Positions 35,601-45,355 are shown, numbered from the stretch's first letter. The stretch: 57,588 nt of DNA from an uncultured Cyclobacteriaceae bacterium (GCA_937958005.1 CALGOB010000209.1:1-57588); one strand, 5' to 3'. A program made the numbers and translations. The notes: generated by a model from the sequence alone, not told the origin.

Positions 35601-36725
35601 ATCAAGCCAGAATTCATGCCTCATATTTTTGAACGTTTCTATCGAATCGATTTACAGGAATATGGGCTGAAAGAATCAGATCGAGGAACTGGAATTGGTC
35701 TTGCAATTACTAAAGGTATAATTGATTTGCACAAAGGAAATATAGAAGTTATTAGCGAGCCTGGAGTGGGGAGTACCTTTGTGGTTTGTTTGCCTTTAGG
35801 GAAGAATCATTTAAGTGATGACCAGATTATAAAAGAATTTAAAGACAGTGAGGAGTTGGTTAGTTATCAAAAGCAATTGCAAGCTATAGATAATGAAGGA
35901 TTGACAGATGTGAAAGAAATGCTTCCTGAAGTCAAAGAGGGAGAAATAAAGAAGATATTGGTAGTAGAGGATAATGAAGAGGTTAGGAAATTTATCATCC
36001 AATTACTAGAAAGTAAATACTATGAGGTCAGCCAAGCTCCAAATGGTAAAGAAGGACTCAAACAGGCAAGGCTGGTTTCTCCTGATCTGATAATAAGTGA
36101 TGTCATGATGCCAGTGATGAATGGAATAGAATTTTGTACAGCCATCAAATCAAATATTGAAACGAGCCATATACCTGTCATATTACTTACAGCTAGAACT
36201 TCATTGATATTTAAATACGAAGGACTTGAATCCGGTGCCGATGATTATATAAACAAACCATTTAATGTAAAAGAGCTTCAGTTAAAAGTTAAGAACATAT
36301 TAAATATGATGGATAACTTAAAAGGTAAGTTTGAATCAAATGATGTTCTTTCATTAAGTAAGGTGACAATTACATCTTTAGACGAAGATCTATTTAAGCG
36401 CGCTATCGAAATTGTAGATAGAAACATTGGCAATGAGTTTTTTGATATACCTTTATTTTGCTCTGAATTAGGGTTAAGTAGAACAATGCTTTTTACGAAA
36501 ATAAAAGCATGGACTAAAATGACACCCAATGAATTTATTCAATCCATGAGAATGAAAAGAGCTGCACAACTATTGGAACAACGAAAAATTAATGTATCAC
36601 AGGTAAGCTATCAAGTAGGTTATAAAAACCCTAAGTATTTTAGTAGAACCTTTCAGAAACATTATGCCATGACCCCAACAGAATATTCAAATAAGTTTAG
36701 TTCAAATGACCCTAAGGCTGAATAA
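32655..36725 (+). CDS. Hybrid two-component system sensor-regulator (HTCS)
   Basis: A 1356-residue one-protein signalling system that senses glycan fragments in the periplasm and activates nearby genes. It starts at a GTG (32655) with a signal peptide, followed by a two-bladed-propeller sensor built of Reg_prop repeats (repeated IWVGT/LWIGT motifs, residues about 25-640), a Y_Y_Y domain (about 690-770), one membrane helix at about 775-797, a HisKA domain with H833, a HATPase domain (NIISNAFKYSD, DSGKGI, GTGIGLAITKG), a receiver with D1149 in DVMMPVMNG and a C-terminal AraC pair of HTH motifs. The H box reads HEFRTSLTLI rather than the usual HEFRTPLTLI. It sits directly before the SusCD genes and is the obvious regulator of the locus. 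Confidence 0.95.
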   Translation: MKHLFLLIINILVLVIQIIAQPTTVQFKHLKTGDGLSQSSVIAIAQGLDGIMWFGTRDGLNKFDGNQFTVFRNIPEEESSISNNDILDLTVDQTGDLWVATQYGLNLFRTKEGKFQRFLHHPNDINSLIGNSVRSVIQRKNGQILAGTANGLSFIDKKSGNVQSKWDKGNKSQPYNIYVLYEDKSENIWVGTNDQIILLTENEKEPLSFYLGKRVQALIEDIHGNLLIGTNDGLFMINEEKRLISFDESIYYDKLNNRDIRALEFDDDGSLWIGTYNGINRIDKDNKNSIIQNIPSNPQSISRNTIKSIYKDQAGSIWVGAYYGGINIWDKVNSNFGRIKVNETGLNYDVISSMTESQDKLYIGTEGGGINIMDKQTGNFRYWMGNKSNNIKSIYLDTLKKEIWAGTFNDGVLILDDHLKISKVFDVASGLSHNDVYDIKPYLHNYMLISTFGGGLNIIDKENQHINVIKNDPEDIYSICDNEVRTSLVDMHNNIWIGTQDGLSFLESKQFRKGDFQMKNYFYDAAEDIGVDILTIYEDSKGLIWVGTKEIGLHFFDGVEFKEVPLFDKLLGASRAINAIQEDGSGRLWISSNNGVIRYDPATGNTRLFEESDGLVSNEFNNNASFKSSEGVMYFGGPNGILFFKPKDIIRSDFTLDVVLTDFKIYNQSILPRDYTGILKTAISQTDEIELDFDQANFTIQFALPSYVNSDKNRFAYRLLGLDNKWKNTAINQASFTIQEPGEYFFEVKGANWAGVWNNNPTVLRLKINPAPWKTWWAYLIYAISIFVALSFLIKTIRSKSELQANLEIEYRENEQQKLLNKMKLQFFTNISHEFRTSLTLIIGPLQQIIYEYRGSRKLFKELISIEKNADQLMKLINQLMEFRKLENKQASIQTAEGNIVKFTKEVFLSFQAYARTKKFQYEFFAESEEIKLYYDRDKMERVLYNIISNAFKYSDSKREIKVTLSQTDKDVRISIADSGKGIKPEFMPHIFERFYRIDLQEYGLKESDRGTGIGLAITKGIIDLHKGNIEVISEPGVGSTFVVCLPLGKNHLSDDQIIKEFKDSEELVSYQKQLQAIDNEGLTDVKEMLPEVKEGEIKKILVVEDNEEVRKFIIQLLESKYYEVSQAPNGKEGLKQARLVSPDLIISDVMMPVMNGIEFCTAIKSNIETSHIPVILLTARTSLIFKYEGLESGADDYINKPFNVKELQLKVKNILNMMDNLKGKFESNDVLSLSKVTITSLDEDLFKRAIEIVDRNIGNEFFDIPLFCSELGLSRTMLFTKIKAWTKMTPNEFIQSMRMKRAAQLLEQRKINVSQVSYQVGYKNPKYFSRTFQKHYAMTPTEYSNKFSSNDPKAE

Positions 36726-36814
36726 AAGGCTGTTTTTGATGGGATTGGTACGGAATTACCCCCTATTTGGGATTCCTGAGGCAGCATTGCTGGTTATATT
36801 TACAATCAAATTCC

Positions 36815-36931
36815 ATGTGGATGAAAGTAATTCAAAAAATTAAAAAGTCTATTTCAAAAAGTAATCTGATAGAGTTCCTACTGATTGCTTTTATTGTGCT
36901 TATGGTTTTGATGATAATAAATTTTAGTTAG
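36815..36931 (+). CDS. 38-residue single-span membrane peptide
   Basis: A short frame lies between the sensor gene and SusC. It encodes a basic N-terminus (MWMKVIQKIKKSISKS) and one hydrophobic span of about 20 residues (IEFLLIAFIVLMVLMIINF) ending at TAG 36931, nine bases before the SusC ATG. A second in-frame ATG at 36821 is possible. The charge pattern fits a type II/tail-like inner-membrane peptide. It is not recognised and may be chance, but the clean hydrophobic span and tight spacing to SusC support a real gene, or an upstream leader for SusC. Confidence 0.45.
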   Translation: MWMKVIQKIKKSISKSNLIEFLLIAFIVLMVLMIINFS

Positions 36932-36940
36932 ACGTAGTTG

Positions 36941-39900
36941 ATGAGTATGAGAAAAAAAATACTAAAAATTAATTTTGTGTTGATCTTCCTGTTGCTAATG
37001 GTCAATTTTGTTATATATGGACAAAGCAGGTTAGTTAAAGGTGTGGTATTTTCGGAAGAAGATAACTTCCCACTTCCTGGGGCAACTATTCTGATAGAAG
37101 GTACAACTAATGGAGTAGTGACAGATCTAGACGGAAATTTTTCAATAGAAGTTCAAAATGATGCTGTTTTATTGGTTTCATATGTTGGGTTCTTGAACAA
37201 AAGAATACCTGTAGCAGGTAAAAGTGAATTTCAAATATTACTTGAAAGTGATATTAGTGCACTTGAAGAAGTTGTTGTGGTTGGGTATGGTGAAGTTAGA
37301 AAAAGTGATTTGACTGGGTCCGTTTCTTCAGTGAAAGCCAAAGATATAATAGCCTTTCCAAATTTGTCAGCTACTCAATCTCTACAAGGGCGTGCTGCGG
37401 GTTTAAACATTCAGTCTAATAATGGTGGGGAGCCAGGTGCTGATTTGAGAGTAAGAATAAGAGGTATCAGTTCAATTAGCGTTGGTGGTGATCCTCTGTT
37501 TGTGATAGATGGTTTTGCAGGAGGTGAACTACCTCCACCTGAAGATATTGCATCTATTGAAGTATTGAAAGATGCATCTGCAACTGCAATCTATGGTTCT
37601 AGAGCTACAAACGGTGTTATAATTGTTACTACAAAAAGTGGTGTAGAAGGAGGAATAAGTGTTAATTTTAATAGTTCATACTCTTTTCAGCAAACACTCA
37701 ATAGATTGGATCTTCTAGATGGAGAACAATTTGCTCAGTACATAAGAGAATTTGATGAAAATTATGTTTTTCAGGGTTTTAACACTGATTGGCAAGATAT
37801 TATATTCGAGTCTGGATACACAAGTAACAATCAAGTGTCTGTGAGCGGAGGAAATAAAACAGCTAAATACTACGTTTCTGGTACCTATTTTGATCAGGAA
37901 GGAGTGGTAATTAATACTGGGTTAAGTAGGTACTCGTTGAATGCTAAATTGGATGTTACTGCTTCAGAAAGAGTTAAACTCGGCATTAACATGTTTGCAA
38001 GAAGAACTGAAACTGATGGCGTACAAACCCAATCTGGAATAGGGGGACGTGGTGTTATAACATCGGCCTCTAGATTCACTCCTGATGCCCCAATTTTAAA
38101 TCCGGATCGAACATTTTTTAGGTCTACGCTTGGTGGTGGAAATTTTGACAACCCTTTTGCATTGGCATCTGAGTTTGAAAGAAATAGGGTGACTGACAGA
38201 ATTCAATTCAATAATTATGCTGATGTTAAAATATTAGATTGGTTGAGTTTCAAGACGACTGTAGGAGTTAGTGTAAATAGTTGGCGTCAAGGACAGTTTA
38301 CGCCTTCTACTCTCATACAAGGTGAAGCATTAAATGGTGTGGCCAGAGTTGATACAAGGAGACAGTCCAATGTACTATCTGAAAATTATTTTACGATCCA
38401 AAAAGAATGGAGTGGCCACAGGCTCAATATCGTAAATGGCTATTCCTTTCAGAAGCGTATAAATGAAGGCGTGAGTACTCTTAATGCTGGCTTTATAAAT
38501 AACGAATCATCTTTTAGGGCCTTACAACTTGGTTCTAACCCAGGAATACCTAGTTCATTTGTGACTGAAACAGTACTTAAGAGTTATTATTCTAGACTTA
38601 ATTATTCACTCAAAGAAAAATATAAGTTTACATTAACAGGGAGATTTGATGGCTTTTCAGCTTTTGCCCCCAACAATAAATGGGGCTTTTTCCCATCTGG
38701 AGCATTTGCATGGAATATCATTGATGAGCCATTTTTGTCAAATACCAAGATCTTAAGTAACCTTAAATTTAGATCAAGTTATGGATTTACAGGTAACCCT
38801 GGGGCAGGAGCAAATTCATCTTTGGCTGAACTAAGACCTACTTTCTCTTTGGTACCAGGTGAGAATGCTTTTATAGTAAGAGATTTAGAAAATGCAGACC
38901 TGAGGTGGGAACAGACTGAGCAGGTAAATATTGGAATAGATGCTGGGTTTTTAGACGGAAGAGTCAATCTATCAACCGATATATACAATAAGTTAACAAA
39001 AGACTTACTGTTGAACAGGATCTTGCCAGGATTTGTTGGAAACAACTCAAACAACGATGGTGAAGTGGGTACTCAATTACAAAATGTGGGACGTTTGAGA
39101 AACAGAGGAATCGAATTGACAGTCAACACGAAAAACACAGTGGGTGATTTTGAATGGTCTACTGATTTTATTTTTGCCTTGAATAGAAACGAAATTTTGC
39201 AGTTAGCCGATGATACAGTCGTTTTTTACGGAAACAGTCCAGGGAATTTTGGTCTTCCTGAAGAAACACAATTGTTACAAGTTGGTCAACCAATAGGTGT
39301 TTTTTATGGTTTTGTATATGATGGTATATATCAAGTTGGTGATGATTTTATACCAGGATCCGGTTTTGAAAGAGAACCTGGGGGTGAGCGTTTTAGAGAC
39401 CTGAACGGGGATGGTGTACTTGATAACAATGATAGAACAATTATTGGGGATCCAAATCCGGATTTTACCTGGTCAATTAATAACAGTTTGTCCTATAAAG
39501 GATTTAGTCTCAATATATTCATACAGGCAGTACACGGCCAGGATATATTGAATTATACACTCCTTGAATTGGAACGATTTGGTGGAAGTATTAATACAAC
39601 GACAACAGCGCTTTCCAGGTGGACACCAAGCAACCCTAACACAGATATACCTAAAGCTAATAGCCAACGAGCTTTTAGACTATCTGATCGATTTATTTTT
39701 GATGCAAGCTATGTAAGAGTGAAAAACCTTACTTTAGGGTATAACCTACCTGAATCTTTTTTAGATCAGTTTAGTATTGATAAGTTTAGAATATATATTG
39801 GTGCGCAAAATTTATTCACAATTACCAATTACCCAGGTTTAGACCCTGAAACTGGTTTTGGAAACACAGGTAGCGGCAGAGATGGTAACAGGAATATCGG

Positions 39901-39964
39901 GCTTGATTATGCCAGTTACCCAAATATTAGGTCATATACTGTTGGAATAAACCTTACATTTTAA
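36941..39964 (+). CDS. susC-like: SusC-like TonB-dependent outer-membrane receptor
   Basis: A 1007-residue outer-membrane transporter that imports oligosaccharides captured by its SusD partner. The ATG at 36941 is chosen over a TTG at 36938. A signal peptide (..NFVIYGQ) is followed by a carboxypeptidase-regulatory-like domain (residues about 28-110: VKGVVFSEEDNFPLPGATILIEGT), the TonB box and plug (EEVVVVGYGEVRKSDLTGSV, then LQGRAAGLNIQS, VRIRGISSI, DPLFVIDG, IEVLKDASATAIYGSRATNGVIIVTTK) and a long beta barrel ending in YTVGINLTF. All SusC signatures are present. SusD follows after 14 bases. Confidence 0.97.
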   Translation: MSMRKKILKINFVLIFLLLMVNFVIYGQSRLVKGVVFSEEDNFPLPGATILIEGTTNGVVTDLDGNFSIEVQNDAVLLVSYVGFLNKRIPVAGKSEFQILLESDISALEEVVVVGYGEVRKSDLTGSVSSVKAKDIIAFPNLSATQSLQGRAAGLNIQSNNGGEPGADLRVRIRGISSISVGGDPLFVIDGFAGGELPPPEDIASIEVLKDASATAIYGSRATNGVIIVTTKSGVEGGISVNFNSSYSFQQTLNRLDLLDGEQFAQYIREFDENYVFQGFNTDWQDIIFESGYTSNNQVSVSGGNKTAKYYVSGTYFDQEGVVINTGLSRYSLNAKLDVTASERVKLGINMFARRTETDGVQTQSGIGGRGVITSASRFTPDAPILNPDRTFFRSTLGGGNFDNPFALASEFERNRVTDRIQFNNYADVKILDWLSFKTTVGVSVNSWRQGQFTPSTLIQGEALNGVARVDTRRQSNVLSENYFTIQKEWSGHRLNIVNGYSFQKRINEGVSTLNAGFINNESSFRALQLGSNPGIPSSFVTETVLKSYYSRLNYSLKEKYKFTLTGRFDGFSAFAPNNKWGFFPSGAFAWNIIDEPFLSNTKILSNLKFRSSYGFTGNPGAGANSSLAELRPTFSLVPGENAFIVRDLENADLRWEQTEQVNIGIDAGFLDGRVNLSTDIYNKLTKDLLLNRILPGFVGNNSNNDGEVGTQLQNVGRLRNRGIELTVNTKNTVGDFEWSTDFIFALNRNEILQLADDTVVFYGNSPGNFGLPEETQLLQVGQPIGVFYGFVYDGIYQVGDDFIPGSGFEREPGGERFRDLNGDGVLDNNDRTIIGDPNPDFTWSINNSLSYKGFSLNIFIQAVHGQDILNYTLLELERFGGSINTTTTALSRWTPSNPNTDIPKANSQRAFRLSDRFIFDASYVRVKNLTLGYNLPESFLDQFSIDKFRIYIGAQNLFTITNYPGLDPETGFGNTGSGRDGNRNIGLDYASYPNIRSYTVGINLTF

Positions 39965-39978
39965 GAATCTATATCATC

Positions 39979-41565
39979 ATGAAGCAGTTAACATTTAAAT
40001 CAATATTATTATTTGTTTTAATCATTGCAGTTTCTTGCGAATCGCTGGAAGAAGAACCAATTGGTTTGATTTCACCGGAAACAATATTTGTAAGTCCTGA
40101 TGAGGTAAGGCTAGGCATTAATGGAGGTTATTCCTACCTCAATTACGAAGGTTTTTGGGGACGTCAACTTCCCATGACTCTTATTTTAAGAGGAGATATG
40201 GTCTCTATTGGCAATATGGGCACAAGACCTGAAAGAATCCAAGTTGATCAGATGAATATGAATGCCAGCAATGAATTAGTTGCAGACTTTTGGATACGAG
40301 GTTTTCATATATTTGCTGCAGTTAATTATGCAATCGAAGGCGCGCAAGATTTGAACCTCCCAGAGGATGAAATCAACCCTGTGATAGCAGAGGGTAGATT
40401 TTTAAGAGCATTTGTGTATTTCCATTTTGTGCGTTTGTTTGGAGAAATACCTTTAGTTGATTTTGCATTTAGAGACCTAGATGGCGCTTTTACTTTCCCT
40501 CAATCCTCAGAAGAGGAGATTTATCAATCTATCATAGATGACCTAGAATTTTGTAAACAATGGTTGCCAGATGAACAAGCACTTAGGACTAGACCAGGAA
40601 AAGGAACAGCAGCAGGATTACTTGCTTCGGTCTATCTAACCATTGGAGAATGGCAAAATGCATATGATGAAGCTAAGTTTGTAATTGATAACAGTGGAGT
40701 ATTCCGATATGGACTTGAAGGTGATTATGCTGACTTGTTTGACCCTTCAATTTCATCGGCTTCAGAAGAAGTCTTGTTTGAACTAGACATGATAGGTAAT
40801 GACGGCCCAACCAACCCAACTGCATTGGGAGGTAGTAATGCTGCAACAGACTTTATGGCGCCTATCACAGGGCCAGCAGGGGATGAAAGATTTGGTTTTG
40901 GGGCAGGCTGGAGTGTTGCTGTACCATCCATGAGAGTGTTTGAAAATTGGGATCCCAGAGATTACAGAAGGTCTGTAAGCTTTGATACAGTGGTAATGAA
41001 TGGAGGTAACATTGTACCATTCACACAGTGGGCAGGAATTGATGGACTTACACCAAGACCACATATTGCCAAACAATACCGTGCAGTTGGTCAGGCACTA
41101 GGGCAGGGTAATCCTGCAGTACAGGCAGGTATAAACGGAAGGGATACAGATTTGGATATTCCTTTACTTAGATATGCGCAGGTTTTACTTATTGCTGCTG
41201 AAGCATTAAACGAACTGGGAGGACCAACTGCTGAATCAGTTGGCTATGTGAATATGGTTAGAAGTAGGGCAAGAAGAGAACTGGATAATGACCCAGGAAA
41301 CGACAGTAGCTTTCCGGAAGATTTATCTACAGGAATCAGCAAGGAAGAGTTTACAAGGTTAATTCTGGAAGAAAGAAGATTGGAATTGTCTTTTGAAGGA
41401 CATCGATGGTATGATATAAAAAGAAGAAATTTAGGAGTAGAGGCGTTCGGTACTAATGGTCTTGACCCACAGCCATTATTTGATCCTGCGGTGGATTATT
41501 TATTGCCTAAATTTCAGACGGATGTAAACCTTAGTGAAGGTTTAGAGCAAAACTTTGGGTACTAG
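39979..41565 (+). CDS. susD-like: SusD-like surface glycan-binding lipoprotein
   Basis: A 528-residue lipoprotein that caps SusC and binds the glycan at the cell surface. The lipoprotein signal ends at ..IAVSCESLEEEP. The helical core follows with the SusD signatures: NYAIEGAQDLNLPEDEINPVIAEGRFLRAFVYFHFVRLFGEIPLVD near residues 115-160, a TPR-like segment GTAAGLLASVYLTIGEWQNAYDEA near residue 212, and a C-terminal RagB/SusD block LLRYAQVLLIAAEALNELGG and EFTRLILEERRLELSFEGHRWYDIKRR. GH88 starts six bases later, so the four genes form one operon. Confidence 0.97.
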   Translation: MKQLTFKSILLFVLIIAVSCESLEEEPIGLISPETIFVSPDEVRLGINGGYSYLNYEGFWGRQLPMTLILRGDMVSIGNMGTRPERIQVDQMNMNASNELVADFWIRGFHIFAAVNYAIEGAQDLNLPEDEINPVIAEGRFLRAFVYFHFVRLFGEIPLVDFAFRDLDGAFTFPQSSEEEIYQSIIDDLEFCKQWLPDEQALRTRPGKGTAAGLLASVYLTIGEWQNAYDEAKFVIDNSGVFRYGLEGDYADLFDPSISSASEEVLFELDMIGNDGPTNPTALGGSNAATDFMAPITGPAGDERFGFGAGWSVAVPSMRVFENWDPRDYRRSVSFDTVVMNGGNIVPFTQWAGIDGLTPRPHIAKQYRAVGQALGQGNPAVQAGINGRDTDLDIPLLRYAQVLLIAAEALNELGGPTAESVGYVNMVRSRARRELDNDPGNDSSFPEDLSTGISKEEFTRLILEERRLELSFEGHRWYDIKRRNLGVEAFGTNGLDPQPLFDPAVDYLLPKFQTDVNLSEGLEQNFGY

Positions 41566-41571
41566 ATCACA

Positions 41572-42774
41572 GTGAGATTAATTTTTCTATACGTTGTTAT
41601 TTTCGGGTGTGTACTAGGTGCATGCAACGAAAATGGTGAAAATAAATCTCAAACTTCCACGGAAGGAAGTGAGAATAGTAAGGCGAAGTTACCAGAAAGA
41701 GTCCTGTCTCGTTTTGAGTTTCTATTAAATCATCAGGTTGACTCATTGGCTTTTCCAAGAAGTTTAAAACAGAATGGAGAAACTAGAGTTGTGAAATCCA
41801 GTGACTGGACCAGTGGGTTTTTTCCAGGTAATCTAATCCTGATAGGAGGGTTGTTGGGTGACGATTTATACCTAAACAAAGCTGCAGAGTGGTTAGTATA
41901 CCTGGAAAAAGAAAAATACAATGACAGAACCCATGATATGGGGTTTAAAATTAATTGTAGCTATGGTCAGGCATTGGTATATAGAAAATCAAATAGCTAT
42001 GAACAGATTTTGATAGAGAGTGCACGTACGCTTAGCAGTAGATATAACGAAAAGGTAGGTTGTATTAAATCTTGGGATTTTGGAAAAGATAAATGGGTTT
42101 TCCCAGTGATTATTGATAATATGATGAATTTGGAGCTCCTTTTTAGATCTACTATATTAAGTAAGGACAGTAGCTACTATCACATCGCAATGTCTCATGC
42201 TACTAAAACAATGCAAAATCATTTCAGACCAGATAACAGTAGTTATCATGTCATTGATTATGATCCAGATAATGGACAGGTATTGCAGCGCTTGACTCAT
42301 CAAGGATATAATGCAGAGTCGTCATGGGCACGAGGACAGGCTTGGGGACTATATGGATTCACAATGGCCTATAGGTATTCTAAGAACAAGCAGTTTTTAG
42401 ATCAGGCCGTCAAAATAGCTAATTATATTATTTCGCACCCTAATTTACCGTCAGATAAAATCCCTTATTGGGATTTTGATGACCCTAACATACCAAATAC
42501 ACCTAGGGATGTATCAGCGGCATCAGTAATTGCTTCAGCATTAATTGAATTGTCAGACTATGTGGATAATGATTTATACCTTACGTTTGGCAGTGAAATG
42601 ATTACTTCAATGGTTGATGGATATTTACTAGATGAGCAATCTGTAGAACCATTTATACTGAATCATGCAACTGGTAATATGCCCAAATCTGATGAAATTA
42701 ATGTGCCTATAGTCTATGGAGATTACTATTTCCTAGAGGCGCTTACCCGCCTAAATCAAATACAGCCAAATTGA
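41572..42774 (+). CDS. GH88-family unsaturated glucuronyl hydrolase, lipoprotein
   Basis: A 400-residue enzyme that removes the unsaturated uronate left at the non-reducing end by a polysaccharide lyase. It starts at a GTG, with a lipobox-like VLGAC, so it is likely anchored in the periplasm or outer membrane. The (alpha/alpha)6 barrel patterns are clear: SDWTSGFFPGNLILIGGLLGD, D122 in THDMGF and D182 in IIDNMMNLELL (the two conserved catalytic aspartates), the ARGQAWGLYGFTMAYRYSKNK block and YWDFDDPNIPNTPRDVSAASVIASALIELS near the end, and VYGDYYFLEALTRL at the C-terminus. GH105 is related but this sequence fits GH88 better. Confidence 0.93.
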   Translation: MRLIFLYVVIFGCVLGACNENGENKSQTSTEGSENSKAKLPERVLSRFEFLLNHQVDSLAFPRSLKQNGETRVVKSSDWTSGFFPGNLILIGGLLGDDLYLNKAAEWLVYLEKEKYNDRTHDMGFKINCSYGQALVYRKSNSYEQILIESARTLSSRYNEKVGCIKSWDFGKDKWVFPVIIDNMMNLELLFRSTILSKDSSYYHIAMSHATKTMQNHFRPDNSSYHVIDYDPDNGQVLQRLTHQGYNAESSWARGQAWGLYGFTMAYRYSKNKQFLDQAVKIANYIISHPNLPSDKIPYWDFDDPNIPNTPRDVSAASVIASALIELSDYVDNDLYLTFGSEMITSMVDGYLLDEQSVEPFILNHATGNMPKSDEINVPIVYGDYYFLEALTRLNQIQPN

Positions 42775-42782
42775 ATATTCGA

Positions 42783-45176
42783 ATGATTTTCAAACATACT
42801 TTTATAATACTAAGTGCTTGTTTCTTTGTAACAAATCTTTTTGCAGGTGAAAGGACACTTAAAAATTTAAATAAGGACTGGGAATATCTAGAGAAACCTT
42901 ATTACGAACTTACTAAAGCAAATGAATCTAATGCCTGGGTACAGGTTGATTTACCACATAGCTGGAATGACGAGGATGCTGTAGATCAGTCTCCTGGTTA
43001 CAGAAGGGATGCAAGTTGGTATAGAAAAATTATTGATATAGAGTCTATTGATATTGACAGCGATTACTTCTTATATTTTGAAGGAGTCAATATAAAATCA
43101 AAAGTCTATGTAAATGGGGCACTTGCTGGAGGTCATATTGGTGGATATATTGGATTTGAAATTCCTTTAACCAAGTATTTGAAAAATGGAAAAAATACAA
43201 TTATGGTTAGGGTGGATAATGGATATGACAGAAATGTAATACCTTCCCAAAAATCAGACTTCTTCATATATGGAGGGATAACAAGGGATGTGTGGTTGAA
43301 AAAAGTATCAAAAACACACATCTCAAAATTCAAAGTAATTACTCCTGAAGTAAGTAAAAGGTTAGGGAAAACAAATTTCTCTATAGATCTGACAGGCTCA
43401 CTTAGCGCAAAACATATGCTCAATGTAAAGGTTGCAGCTCCTTCAGGAAAGATTGTATTTAATAAGACCATAAAGGCTCAAAGATCAAATAAGATTTCAT
43501 TCAATATTAAATCTCCAGATCTATGGCATGTAAAGAATCCAAATTTGTACAAAGCAACTGTAAAACTTTTGGATCAAAATAAATCAGAAATTGATGATAT
43601 AAATGAAAACTATGGCTACAGATGGTTTGAATTTAAAGATCATGGTCCGTTTTTTCTTAATGGTGAAAGGTTGTTACTAAGAGGGACACACCGTCATGAA
43701 GAACATGCTGGCGTAGGTGCTGCAATGACTAATAAAATGCATCGTAGAGACATGGAGTTAATCAAAAGCATGGGAGCTAATTTCGTTCGCTTAGGCCATT
43801 ATCCACAAGACCCAGAAATATACAAAGCGGCAGATGAGCTAGGTTTGCTGATCTGGGATGAATTACCGTGGTGTAGAGGAGGAATAGGTGGTGATCAGTG
43901 GAAAGGACATACCAAGAGGATGTTGAAGGAAATTATAACTCAGAACTTTAATCACCCAAGCATTATAATTTGGTCGTTGGGCAATGAAATTTATTGGTTA
44001 CCTGATTTTGAAGGAGGTGATGATAGTGAAAAGATGAACGAGTTTTTAACAGAGTTGAATGATATAGCTCATCGAGAAGACCCTTATAGAAAAACAGCTA
44101 TTAGGAAATATTATGCAGGAGCTGATATCGTAGATGTCTTTAGTCCTTCCATATGGTCAGGATGGTACTCTGGTACTTATAAAAACTACGAGAAAGCAAT
44201 AGTCAATTCCCAAAAAAAATATAAGCACTTTATTCACATGGAGTATGGAGGGTCTAGCCATGTTGGAAGACATACGGAACAGCCAATTACAGGAGATGGA
44301 ATTGTTAATCCTGATGACTGGGAGGAAGCGATTAATCAGGTAGAGGTTGCTAACGTAGCTCAAAGTGGCGACTGGAGTGAGAATTATGTTGTTGATTTGT
44401 TTGATTGGCATTTAAGAGTTTCTGAAAAACAAGATCAGTTTGTAGGGAATGCCCAATGGGCGTTTAAAGATTTTGGAACTCCTTTACGTCCCGAAAATGA
44501 CATTCCGTATATCAATCAAAAAGGACTTGCAGATAGGGCAGGAAACCCTAAAGATTCATACTATGTGTTTAAGAGCTATTGGTCAGATGAGCCATTTATA
44601 TATATAGAATCTCATTCTTGGACTGAGCGCTCTGGACCTAAGGGAAAACTTAGAAATGTTAACATTTACAGTAATTTAGAAAAAGTAGAACTTTCTGTAA
44701 ACGGGGTGAGTCTTGGAACCAAAGTTAGGGATGAGAACAATTTTCCTGCCTGCGGCCTAAACTGGGATGTAGCATTTTTAGAAGGCAATAATGAACTGCT
44801 GGCTATTGGATTAGATAAAGAAGGAAATGAAGTTAAAGATTTATTGAATATCAAGTACAGTTATGAGAGGGCAGGAGCACCTGCCGAAATTGCACTTACA
44901 TGTAAGGAGATGAAAAATGGAAATTATTTGGTCTCAGCTATAGCAAGAGATGAAAATGGACGTAGATGTTTGGATTATGAAGAAAGGGTGTATTTTCAAT
45001 GCTTAAGTGGAGGGACTGTAATTAGAAATCAGGGAACGCCTATTGGAAGTGAGTCTATTAGAATGGCCAATGGAAAAGCATCTATTGAAGTAAAAGCGGA
45101 TAATTATGCTGAATTTTTGAAGATGAGTGTATTGAATCAGGATTTTAAAGGAACTTATTTGGAAGTTAAAATGTAA
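42783..45176 (+). CDS. GH2-family beta-glycosidase (beta-galactosidase/beta-glucuronidase type)
   Basis: A 797-residue secreted enzyme from the ATG at 42783 (a TTG at 42771 that overlaps the GH88 stop is also possible). A signal peptide ends at ..TNLFAGER. The N-terminal sugar-binding domain has VDLPHSWNDEDAV and ASWYRK, followed by an Ig-like domain, the TIM barrel with NGERLLLRGTHRHEEH, acid/base E402 in SLGNEIYW and nucleophile E487 in MEYGGSS, then Ig-like C-terminal domains. Both catalytic glutamates are present, so it is active as a retaining glycosidase. Given the locus, beta-glucuronidase or beta-galactosidase activity is likely; the sequence alone does not decide. Confidence 0.92.
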   Translation: MIFKHTFIILSACFFVTNLFAGERTLKNLNKDWEYLEKPYYELTKANESNAWVQVDLPHSWNDEDAVDQSPGYRRDASWYRKIIDIESIDIDSDYFLYFEGVNIKSKVYVNGALAGGHIGGYIGFEIPLTKYLKNGKNTIMVRVDNGYDRNVIPSQKSDFFIYGGITRDVWLKKVSKTHISKFKVITPEVSKRLGKTNFSIDLTGSLSAKHMLNVKVAAPSGKIVFNKTIKAQRSNKISFNIKSPDLWHVKNPNLYKATVKLLDQNKSEIDDINENYGYRWFEFKDHGPFFLNGERLLLRGTHRHEEHAGVGAAMTNKMHRRDMELIKSMGANFVRLGHYPQDPEIYKAADELGLLIWDELPWCRGGIGGDQWKGHTKRMLKEIITQNFNHPSIIIWSLGNEIYWLPDFEGGDDSEKMNEFLTELNDIAHREDPYRKTAIRKYYAGADIVDVFSPSIWSGWYSGTYKNYEKAIVNSQKKYKHFIHMEYGGSSHVGRHTEQPITGDGIVNPDDWEEAINQVEVANVAQSGDWSENYVVDLFDWHLRVSEKQDQFVGNAQWAFKDFGTPLRPENDIPYINQKGLADRAGNPKDSYYVFKSYWSDEPFIYIESHSWTERSGPKGKLRNVNIYSNLEKVELSVNGVSLGTKVRDENNFPACGLNWDVAFLEGNNELLAIGLDKEGNEVKDLLNIKYSYERAGAPAEIALTCKEMKNGNYLVSAIARDENGRRCLDYEERVYFQCLSGGTVIRNQGTPIGSESIRMANGKASIEVKADNYAEFLKMSVLNQDFKGTYLEVKM

Positions 45177-45355
45177 GTTAATTATAGCCTATCAATACGG
45201 TCAATCTATTGATGACACTCTCTCTATGATCGTTTTGAATAAATGTAAATAAAAAATAGCTTGGAAGTTAAATTTAGACAAACGCTATTTAGGCTTAATT
45301 CTGAATACAAGAAATAATTTAAATTAATAAAGTTGATAGTATATTATTTAATAAA

